Below are positions 7,136 through 17,200 of a stretch of DNA of 19,974 nucleotides, piece by piece (within the stretch, counting starts at the first letter, position 1; each line of letters begins with the position of its first letter). The notes beneath the pieces were generated by a model that had not been told where the DNA came from, ran no database searches, and saw nothing but the letters and a program-made list of their open reading frames with translations. The stretch is from DAOUCP01 sp034432155. GTDB taxonomy: Bacteria; Chloroflexota; Anaerolineae; Epilineales; Epilineaceae. The position numbers and the translations under genes were made by a program. The stretch covers positions 1-19,974 of the forward strand of contig DAOUCP010000037.1 in assembly GCA_034432155.1 (NCBI GenBank). The letters are read 5' to 3'.

Positions 7136-7876
7136 TCACCGCAGGATATCGATGCACTTGAATGCCTCGGCGTATTGCATGCCATGCCCTCTTGCCACTT
7201 CGGCGGCGCGGTGGCGAACCCGCTCGGCCAGTTCCGTGGCCTCGCCAATCTGGCTCGCGTGACAGCGCAAGGCGGCGATCTTGTGATCGAGGGTGTCGCC
7301 AATGTCCACCCACAACGTCGGCTCGACGGCGCCAGCCAAGAGCACGCGCTGCACTTTGTGCGGCTCGAGGCCTTCCGCCAGCAGCTGGGGCGCACTCAAG
7401 TAGTCCCGCGCCGTCGGGAAGACGGCGTGCAGGGCTGCCTCGCCCACCGCGCGGTGGTCCGGGTGCTGGATGTAGTCGTCGAAGTAGTAGCGCTGGGGAT
7501 CGTGGGTCAACAGAATCTCCGGCCGCCAGCGCCGGATTTCGCGGGCGATGGCGATGCGCAAGTCAAGGGCGGGAAACACGGTGCCGTCGCTGAAATTCAG
7601 AAAGACAAGTCGTCGGACGCCGAGCTCGGCGGCCGCAGCCTCCTGTTCGGCCCGGCGAAGCGCCGCCACCTGGTCGGCCGTTCGCGCCCGGTCCGCCGTT
7701 CCCTTGGACCCATCGGTCACGATGCAGTAACAGACCTCGGCGCCCGCTGCCGACCACAAGGCGATGGTGCCGCCGGCCATGAACTCCGGGTCGTCGGGAT
7801 GGGCGACCACGACCAGGACGCGCTCTGCCTGTCGGTCGGGCAAGAGGAGGCCATTCGGAAAGGAAGCGCTTGCCAT
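7136..7876 (-). CDS. PIG-L/LmbE-family deacetylase
   Basis: A 246-residue zinc-dependent N-deacetylase of the PIG-L (LmbE) family, which removes acetyl groups from N-acetylglucosamine-type substrates such as glycolipids, mycothiol or bacillithiol precursors, or antibiotic intermediates. The family hallmark AHPDDPE is at residues 25-31 (His26, Asp28 and Asp29, metal and catalytic residues). The second metal motif HPDHR is at 138-142. The length is typical and there is no signal peptide, so it acts in the cytoplasm. The precise substrate cannot be read from sequence. The ATG at 7876 has no obvious ribosome site; the next feature upstream is the divergent intergenic region. It is followed 7 bp later by the sortase gene, which suggests a role in envelope or glycan metabolism, but only by association. 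Confidence 0.9.
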   Translation of the reverse strand: MASASFPNGLLLPDRQAERVLVVVAHPDDPEFMAGGTIALWSAAGAEVCYCIVTDGSKGTADRARTADQVAALRRAEQEAAAAELGVRRLVFLNFSDGTVFPALDLRIAIAREIRRWRPEILLTHDPQRYYFDDYIQHPDHRAVGEAALHAVFPTARDYLSAPQLLAEGLEPHKVQRVLLAGAVEPTLWVDIGDTLDHKIAALRCHASQIGEATELAERVRHRAAEVARGHGMQYAEAFKCIDILR

Positions 7877-8099
7877 GGCTTGCTGCGGACGAGCAATGCT
7901 ACTAGGATCACTGGAGAGGCGCCAACTCCCTACCTGCCGGCTCGAGAGTCGATGGTTTTGTGACCTTCCTTGGATCCGCTAACCCGTAGGGGTTCGGCGG
8001 ACGGTGGAGGGGTGTGGGCGCGCCAGCGGGGCGGTTGGTCAGGAAGGCCGGCACCGATTCTCCGCCAAAGCGCGAATTGGCCAGCGCGGCAGTATCCTG

Positions 8100-8113
8100 G
8101 CGCCGGCCGGCGC
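8100..8113. promoter_or_regulatory. Perfect 14-bp GC palindrome, possible operator
   Basis: GCGCCGGCCGGCGC is identical to its reverse complement and sits immediately upstream of the candidate promoter of the giant gene. It could be a repressor or activator site, or chance in GC-rich DNA. Confidence 0.3.
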
Positions 8114-8114
8114 G

Positions 8115-8142
8115 TTAAATAGGTGTCTGTGCATCGGATAAT
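8115..8142 (+). promoter_or_regulatory. Weak sigma-70-type promoter candidate for the giant surface-protein gene
   Basis: GATAAT at 8137-8142 matches five of six -10 consensus bases; a poor -35 (TTAAAT at 8115-8120) lies 16 bp upstream. These are the most AT-rich hexamers in the region, about 90 bp before the start codon. Confidence 0.35.
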
Positions 8143-8216
8143 CGGGCCCTGCTTCCTAGCCGACGGTTATGTCGCACGTCGGCCGGGGGTTGGGTGCGCG
8201 TCCGCTTCGAACTATG

Positions 8217-8222
8217 AGGAGA
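8217..8222 (+). promoter_or_regulatory. Ribosome-binding site deciding the start of the giant gene
   Basis: AGGAGA lies 9 bp before the ATG at 8232. The longer frame from 8169 and the ATGs at 8214 and 8223 have no comparable site, so the ATG at 8232 is preferred. It also gives a cleaner signal peptide. Confidence 0.65.
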
Positions 8223-8231
8223 ATGCCAACG

Positions 8232-11200
8232 ATGAGCCGCCCGTTCCCCATCCCGTCGGTAGTTGCTTCCCTTCCGTTCTCTCGACTGCGCCCGTTCGCC
8301 ACGTTGCTGGCTCTTGGCATGGTGCTGATGCCCATGCTGAGCGGCGCCGTGGCCGCCTCCCAGTCGGGGGCAAGCCAGGTTGCCGCATGGCTGACCACGC
8401 AGCCTCACCTGGCCTTGCCAGCTCGGAGCGGTGAGGATGCGCCGGCAAGTCCCCAGCAGCTGCCCGCAGACCTTGCGGTAGTTAAGTCCTGTCGGAGCAC
8501 GACCCTGCCACTCGGGATTGCCATCGCCGGCCGCGAGGTGTTGTGCACGATCACGGTGACGAACGAGAGCGTTCTCATACCAGCGCAGCAAGTGTCGGTC
8601 GTCGATGATTTTCCGGCGGAATTCGTTTATGTGGCGGACAATTCCGGCTGCGAAATGGATGGGGAGGATCTGGTCTGTGGGTTGGGCAACTTGACCCCAG
8701 GGGCGAGCCGGACGATCGAGGTAAAGTTCCGGGTGGACCCGGCAGCGGTAGTGGACGAGCCGGATGGCGCGATCTCGGTCGAGAACGTGGCCAGCGTGAG
8801 CGCCCTGAATCCCGATCCCGCCCCCGCCAACAACGTTGCACGGGCAAGCATCTTCATCCAGGACGAGGCGGACCTGCGGCTGACAAAGATGAGCAAGCCC
8901 CACGACGTAGTGCGGGCCGGCGAAGCGTTCAGCTACACCATTTTCGTCGACAACCTTGGCCCATCGGCAGCGCGCAACGTCGTAATCACGGATACGCTGA
9001 TCACCCAAGGCACCGTTGACCCCTTCGCCTGCAGCATGTCGATCCTAGGGGAGGGCGGCATTTCGGTTTTCGATTGCCTGCTGGGGGCTGATTCCGGTGT
9101 GTGGACGGTGGCGACCTTCGGCGCGACCGGGCTTTGGCCCATGTCGCCGCAGGATCCGGGGCGGATTGTGATCCGGCTCCATGCAACTGCCAGTGCCACC
9201 TTCGACTACCAGAGCATCAATAACGAGGCCCGGGTGACGGCGGATACGCCCGACCCGAACAAGGAGAACAACTTCGCCGTTGTGCCGCTCAGCGTCCAGG
9301 CGGTGGCCGATTTGGCGGTCACCAAACGCGCAGACATGGAATCGGCGGATGCCGGTGGTTTTGCGTGTTGGACCATGACTGTGACGAACGACGGCCCCAG
9401 CCCGGCGGAGAATGTGAAGCTCATCGACGTGACGCCCCGCGGGCTGGTGGATGGCTCCATTACGGCTGGGCCGGGCTGCACCCTCGGCACGCCGGGCGAT
9501 CCGCTCGACCCGCTGGTCTGTGACCTGGGGCGGCTCGAGGTTGGCGCCACCGTCGAAACCTATGTGTGCGGAGACGTGGATCCGGCGTTCGTTGCCCGGC
9601 AGCCGCGAAGCCCGGCGGCCGACTACCTGGACAACGACGTTTGGGTGACGAGTGACACGTTTGACGCTGACAACAGTGACAACCGAGCGACGGACTTCAT
9701 CTACGTGACCGAGTCAGCCGACCTATCGCTGCGGAAGTTCCTGATCGGCACCCCCACTGCCGGCGCCGAGGTTCACTACGAGTACCAAATCACCAACGCC
9801 GGGCCATCGGTCTCGCGCGATGTCACGTTCCGCGATTTCCTGCCGCGGGATGTGGAGTTCCTGAGCGCCAGCGTCGATTATGAGAATGGCTTGGGCCTGG
9901 TGCCGCTGTCGTGCACTGTCACCGTTGGCTCGAATGCGCTCTTCTGTCCGCTGGGGGATGTGCCGCTGACGGGCGACAACCCGATCCTGGTCTTTGTGAA
10001 TGTCCGCATCAAGCCCACTGCCACAGGCTCGATCACCAACAGTGCCGACGTGAACCTGTCGGACACGCCGGACCCGGTGATGGAGGGCAACAGTGCGAGC
10101 GTGGAGACGGACTTGCGCTATGCGGCGGACGTCGACATCGCGAAGACGGCGGTGAGCTCGAGTGTGACGTTGCCGGGTGACAACCGCGCCGGCACCATCG
10201 TGGGCGTGGGCGGTGGCACCATCACGTATCGGATTCGGGTGGTGAACAATGGGCCATCGACAATCTACAACGCGGTGGTGACCGATCCGCTGAACCAGGA
10301 CCTCGAGTACCGTTACAGCACCTCTGCGCTGTGCAGCCTGGTGGCGGGCACCGTCACATGCGACCTCGGCGATATTCAGCCGGGTGAGGTGAAGGAGTTC
10401 GACGTCATCGCCGCGGTTCATGAAGGTACGACCACGGGCGGCGTGCCCACCCTGGACAACGAGGCATGCGTCGATTGGATGCTTGGCGACGAAACGGAGG
10501 GTCGAGCTTGTGACGAGGAGAGCGTGCCCGCCGATCCGGTCTCCGACCTGCGCATCCGCAAGTTCGGCAAGCCGGATGGCGAGGTACGCGCCGGCAAGTT
10601 GCTGACCTACACCATCATCGTCGACAACCTGGGGCCGAGCTTTGCGCCGACGGTCACGGTAACCGATGAGCTGCGGGCAAGCGGCGTGTTCGACATTATG
10701 GGCCTGTTGCCGGACGCTACCGGGCAGTACGATCTGAACGCGAACTGCGTCATCGATGCGCCCGCATCCAACGCACCGATCAATCCGATTTACACGAACT
10801 TGCCAGTGGGCGTGCCCTATGTCCCTGGTGCCGACCCCATCGTTCCGGGAGTCAACCAACGGGCGACGATCACGTGCGAGCTGAACAACCAGGGCACCGG
10901 GGAGTTGCCGGTGTTCGGACCGCCGTACACAGGCACGAACACGGGATCGGGCGAGGGCCGCTGGATCATCGAAGTGGCGGTGATGGCCCGCGAGGGCGTG
11001 AGCATCAACAACTGTGCCGATGTGTCCAGCGATGCGTTGGATCCGGACTTCGCGAACAACTCCACCTGCACAGCTCATGAGATCACTGAAGTGGCCGACT
11101 TGAGTGTGACCAAGACGGCTTCGGGTGAAGTCGGTGGCTGCGGGCAGCTTTTGCAGCAGGAGGACGGCGTCACGCCTGGGAACAAGATCACCTACCGGGT

Positions 11201-14200
11201 GACGGTGGCTAACAACGGACCGTCGCGGGCGGAGAATGTGGTCATCCAAGACCGGTTGCCGCCAGGCATCACCGTCACCAACTACAGCGTCACCGATGGC
11301 GCAGGTAATGTGCGGGGTTCCTGCACCACGGGCACGCCTGGCAGCTGGCTGGACCAACTGGTGTGTGGCATCGACACCCTGGCCACGGGCACCGGTGCGC
11401 CGCCGGCTGGACCGGTGGTGCTGCAGTTCACCGCCACCGTGGATCCGGCGGTGCCGGCCGGGGCGATTCTCGAGAATGACGTGGTCGTGATGAGCGACCA
11501 GTTCGATGACGACAACAGCGACAACTTCGCCTCGTCCCTGGTGGCTGCCTATCCGGTTGCCGACCTGCGGATCGACAAGCGCGGCCCTGAGTCGCACGCG
11601 GCAGGGACGACGGAGACATACCATCTGCACGTGGGCAACAATGGTCCGTCGGTGGCCCAGAACGTGATGGTGGCGGACATCGTGCCGCCCGGGATGAGAA
11701 TCCTGCGCGCGACGGTCATGGGCGGCCAGAATCCGAACGGCGTCTTGGGGAATGCCTGCGTCATCCATAACCTGTTCAGCTTCGATCCGCTCGGGCTGCA
11801 ATACAACCCGTCCAACGCCGTGACATGCGACCTCGGGAACCTCCCGCCCGGCCTTGAAGGGGAACGGGACATCGCCGTCGACGTTTACGTGATGCCGGAC
11901 GTAGTCGACAGCACACGGCTTCGGAACGAGGCGTATGTGTTCAGTGGTACGCTCTTGGGTCAGGAGTACACGCCCGACTGCGACTACGACAACAATGCCG
12001 CGGAGTGGACCACGACGGCGTTGACGATGGCCGACCTGTGGCTCACCAAGGACTCCGAGCCGCAGAAAGTCTATGCCGGCGAGCAGAAGAAATACATCAT
12101 CCGGGTAGGCAACGACGGTCCGGCCGATGCACAGAATGTGGTGGTGCGCGACGTCTTGCCGCCCGAGGTGACGTACGAGACCGATACCGATCATTGCGTG
12201 CTGGTGGACGATCCGCAAACACCCGGCCAGGATCTGGACTGCAGTCTGGGCACCATCAAGGTTGGCCAGGTCGTCGAATTCTGGATCTGGGTGCGTGTGG
12301 GAGCCTGCGTTCCGGCTGGAACGACCATCGTGAACCGCGCCTGCGTACCGTGGGAGGAGGGCGTCAATACCACCCTCGGGGATCCGGACCCGTCCGACAA
12401 CTGCGACGATGCCAAGAACTTGGTGCTCCAGAAGGCCGACCTCAAGATCGTGAAGTTCGGCAAGATGGACGGCCAGGTGCGAGCTGGTGATGTCCTGACG
12501 TACACCATCATGGTGGATAACCTGGGGCCCAGCTGCGCGACGGATGTCGCAGTGAAGGATCTCCTGCAGTCGAGCGAGCGGTTCGACGTGCTCGACGTCT
12601 TCAGTGACCGGTCAGCGGTGAGTGTGGCGGTACCGCCACACAGCGGTGGTAACCCCCAGACGCTGGCGGCGACGCAGTGGCCGCAAGTTTGGCCGCCGTT
12701 GCCGCCGCTGGCTCAGGTGAATCCGCCGACGGGCATTGGTGGCGTCAACCAGCGCCTGCAATGGGACGTCCGGCTGACGGAGGGTGACGACCCCGAGACG
12801 CCAGCCAACGAGGGTACCCTGGGCGTGCTGGCGGCCGACGGGCCCCCCAATACGGGCCGCTGGATCCTGACGATGCGCGTCCGGGCGGCCGAAACGCAGG
12901 ACATCAACAACATTGCCGACGTGGTCAGCCACGTGGCCTGGGATCCTGACCGGACAAACAACCACGCCGAGGTGATGCACGAGATCACCGACGTTGCCGA
13001 TTTGCAGGTCACGAAGTCCGCGACCGGCGAGGAGCAGCAGGTCGGCCAGCGCGGGCTGATCTTCAACAACGCCAACCCCGACCAGCAGTTCCCAACCAGC
13101 CCGAACTACTTCGGGTCGATTCGGGTGACGGCTGGCCGGCGGGTCCTCTACACCCTCACCGTCCGGAACAACGGTCCATCGACGGCCGAGAACGTCGTCT
13201 TGTCCGACCGATTGCCGGCTGGGGTGCAGATCTACCAAGGCAGTCTAGTTGCGCCAGCGGGTGTGAATTGCGAGACGGGTACGCCTGGGCAGCCACTGGA
13301 CCGACTGACGTGTGGTTTGGGGACGATCGGTCCGGGCGGCTCGAAGACGATCAGCTTCCAGGTGGTGACAGACTCCGGCCTGAAGGCTGGTACGGTGCTG
13401 GAGAACGATGCTCACGTGTCGTCGGACATCTTTGATCCGGTGAATGGCAACAACTACGCCAATACCCAGAACACGGTGCTCGCCGCAGCCGACATGGCGG
13501 TGGTCAAGTCGGCCATGGGTGAGGTGGTGAGCTACGACGCCACGCTGCGCCGCGAGGTGGTAACGGACACGCCGAATCAGGTGACGCCGGGCCGGGTGCT
13601 GCGTTACGAGGCGACGGTCCAGAACAATGGCCCGAGCGACGCGCGCAACGTGACAGTGAAGGACACGCTGCCGCCGACCACGCAGGTGACGTACTGGTAT
13701 GCGGACGGCGCCGACTGCCGGCCCGACGATGTCCAGAACAACGTGTTGTACTGCTCGCTGGGTGACATGGCGGCCGGTGAGCGGAAGACGTTCGACATCT
13801 ACGTCGTCGTCGATCCGGCGGTTCCTTCTGGCACGGCGCTGACGAACTGCGTAGACGTCTTGTACTCGCCGAGCAACACTTCGCCGCCGGGGCCACCCGA
13901 TCCGATTGCCGGCGTGCCGCCGACCTTGGTCCTCATCTGGGATCCGTACCCCGGTGACAACCGGGTGTGCACGAGCCCCACGGCGGTTCCGAGGGTGGAC
14001 GTGTACATCGAGAAGTCCGACGTACCAGCCGAGGCGCGACTCGACACGCCGTTCGAGCCAGATCAGGCCATTGCCGGTACCGAGCATCGCTACCTGATCA
14101 CCTTTGGGAACTACGGGCCATCGCGGGCCGAGAATGTGACGGTCCAGGACCAGCTGGACTTCAAGCAAGCCGGCATTCTCGGTGAGACCTTTGTCCGCTG

Positions 14201-17200
14201 CGAGCCGATGAACCCCGGCGAGCAAGTGAGCTGCGCCTTCGCGGCGCCGAATCTGGTGAACGTAACGGGTTACAAGTCGGGTAACGAGACGATCTTGCCG
14301 GGTGGGCTCAACCCTGGTGAGCGCTTCAGCTTCTGGCTCATTACGAAGGTCGACTCAGGTTACGTGCTCGACGCCGACGACTTCCTGGCACAGAACTGTG
14401 CGAGCATCAGCACGACTTCGGCCGATGTGCGAACGGCCAACAACGCCGATTGCGAGCAGACGCTGATCGTGGCGGAAGCCGATCTGGAGATCACCAAGAC
14501 GGACGTCTACGGAACGGATCCCACCAACGGCTTCCTGCAGTGCGATCCGGTAGGCCGTGGCGGCACCATTCGCTACCGCGTGACGGTCACCAACAAGGGG
14601 CCCTCGGACGCAGCGCAGGTCTACGTGGTCGACACCTTGCCGGTGAATGGCGTGGTGCTGGATCCAGCGAAGGTCAAGGTGACGCCGAGTGCCGGTCAAA
14701 TCGTGGAGATTCGCGACGATGGTCGGATTACCGTCGTTCTGGGGAACGACGCGAACAACGCAAAGGCACCACAGCTGGGTCGTTTGAACGTCGGCTCGAG
14801 CGAGACCATCGACATCGAGGTGATGGTGACGCTCACCGCGCCGTGTGGCGGCGTGCTTGTCAACACGGCCACGGTGGAGACGCGGCGGAACGACTCGCTG
14901 TGGCCGCCGGTCACCAATGTGCCGTTCCCCGGCATCGGTGCCGGGCCGCGGACGCCGACGTACGACCCGGTGACGGAGAACAACAAGGCCACCCAGGGAA
15001 CGACGGTCGAGTGCCCGGCGATCGAGATTGACAAGACGATCTCGTTTGATGGCACGTGCCCGGGCGGCAAGTACGCGATCTTCGATCGACCGGGTCAGCC
15101 GGTTACGTTCTGCTTCGAAATCAAGAATACGGGGACGACCTATCTCGACTACGTGTACATTGAGGATGTCTTCCAGACGCGAACGGGGCGGGGCGTGGTG
15201 TTCACCGATACCATTCGCTTCGGGGTCGATCCCAACCTGCCCGTGGCGCCCGGCGAGGTCATCAAGCGGCAAGTGACGCTGCCGCATCTGTGTCACGGTG
15301 AGGACTGCGAGTGCGGAATCGCCATCGACACCGTGACGGTCACGGCAGTGCCGGTGAACTCGGGTCGGACGATCTATCCGTGTCTGCCCCAGGTGACGGA
15401 CAGTGACTCGCAACGGGTGAATGTGCCGTGCGCCGGAGTGGACATGCGGTTGGCGCTGCCGGCCTTGGCGACGCTGGGGCTGCCGAAGGCGCCTACGCCG
15501 CTGTCGGCCGGAACGTTGCAGCAGGTGACGCCCGCGACCGCGTGCGAGAGCTGGGTGCAGGTCCAGAACGTGGGCAAGCAGCCGACGAAGGCCATGATCG
15601 TGGTCTGGGGTCCCGCGGGGGCGTGCCCGCCGCAGGCGGCGGGGCCACTCAAGGTCGAGTGCTCTGGACTACTGAGGCCGGGGTCCTCATGGAGCTTCGC
15701 GCCAGGCATGCTGCCTCAGGGCGCCAGGAGCGGCATCGTATACAGCTTGAATGCCGTGGACAAGGTCCCGAGCCAGTACGGCCAGCCGCTGCCCTTCGCC
15801 GATGTGGTCTGCCGCGAGGCGTTCTACACGCTCGTGGGCGACTACTTTGCCTGGATGGCCTTCGACGAGGCCTATCGGCTGACGGGTGTCTTCAAGACGC
15901 TCGATTTCGGTGCCCACCAGGGCGAGCCGTTGGCGGTGATGGTGAACCGCACCTGTCCGGATCCAATGAACCCGAACACGACGGGCAGTGCGGCCTACAA
16001 GGGCATTTCTACGGACTTGCAAGGCGCTCCCGATCCGTACATGGGCGGCTGGATGTACTACGCGCCTATGGTCTTCGCGAACAAGGCCGGTTTGACGAGC
16101 TTCTTGTACATCCAGAACGTGGGCATTGAATGCTCGAGCTTGGAGCTGTGGTTCAAGGATCAGGAGAACTGCCTGCGGCCGGTGTTGGGCGATGTGCTGT
16201 CGCTGGCGCCGGGCGAGTCGGTGATCTTCGATCCGAGCACCGTGGTCGGGCCGGACTGGCTTGGCAGTGGCTGGATTCGCGCCAGCCAGCCGATGGCCAT
16301 GGTGGTGGACACCGTCGGTGCGAACCATTTCACAAGTTACAATGGCGTGCCGGGTGACGTTTGGTCGGCGAATCCCGAGGACGTCTTCAGCCTCGGTACG
16401 CAGGTGAACTACGCCCCGTTGATCTACAACCAGCATCAGGGGTGGGATACGGCGCTCCTGGTCCAGAACCTGAGCTCGACGGTAGCCTCGAAGGTCAAGG
16501 TTTACTTCCTGGATCAGTCGGGCGGCGTGGTTCACACCATGGTGGACTGGATCTGCCCGCGGGGCAGCCAGACCTTCTACTTGCCGGTGATCGACGCCAT
16601 TCCGGGCAACTGGGTAGGCAGCGCTCGCGTAGAGAGCCAGGAGTGGTGGACGCCGGGCGACCCGCAGATCGATCCGCCGCGGTTGCAGACGGTGGTGCTG
16701 CTCGAGAAGTGGGCCGATCCGGCGCGGACCGATCGGCGCGAAGCGGTGGCTTACAACGCGGCCACGGAGTGCGACGTTTTCAACTGGCAGATCGGTGCCT
16801 ACCGGGGCGGAATCCAGAGCGGTAGCGCGGTGATCGCGGTTCCGCTCTTGGCGAAGCAGAACCGCGGCATTACGAGTGAGCTCGCGATCACCAACCTCGT
16901 TCCGAAGCCGGGCTTCACCGACTTCGCGATCTACGTATACGACCAGAACGGCCTGTTGGACGTCGCTTGCGAGAAACTGAACGAAAAGCAGGTCGAGTAC
17001 ATCGATCTGAACACTTGGGGTTGGATCAGCCGGAACTTCCTCGGTAGCGCGGTGATCAGTGCGATCTACTGGGAGCACGACGTCTTGAGTGGCGATGGCC
17101 AGTTTGAGCGCAACGTCGTGGGCCTGGGCGCGGTGATCGTCGAGCGCATCGGCGGAACCATGGGCGCCCCCGACGTCCCGGGCGACGAGTCCAAGGCGGT

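Larger units (their letters stand above)
7877..8231. other. Divergent intergenic region
   Basis: About 355 bp separate the deacetylase (minus) from the giant surface protein (plus). It should contain promoters for both. I see a 14-bp perfect palindrome and a weak plus-strand promoter candidate near 8115-8142, and a ribosome-binding sequence at 8217-8222. I find no convincing minus-strand promoter and no conserved RNA element. Confidence 0.5.

Noticed and set aside
7129..7395. N-terminal extension of the sortase frame up to 7395
   Set aside because: It overlaps the deacetylase coding sequence in another frame and adds 89 residues without signal or domain. The ATG at 7128 has a ribosome-like site and a proper hydrophobic N-terminus.
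8169..8231. Longer start of the giant gene at 8169 (or ATGs at 8214 and 8223)
   Set aside because: No ribosome site precedes them, while AGGAGA is correctly spaced before the ATG at 8232 and the shorter form has a cleaner signal peptide.
9723..12218. An 831-codon open frame on the minus strand inside the giant gene
   Set aside because: It lies antisense to clear DUF11 repeats. Its product is rich in His, Arg and Gly with no domain, as expected of a mirror frame in GC-rich repetitive coding DNA.
13245..15413. Two antisense open frames of 326 and 352 codons
   Set aside because: They are shadows of DUF11 domains with Arg/His-rich products and no recognisable domain.
8466..15434. A CRISPR-like or simple tandem repeat explanation of the periodicity in the giant gene
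   Set aside because: Units are 400-560 bp, diverged at DNA level and conserved at protein level, so they are coding domain repeats.
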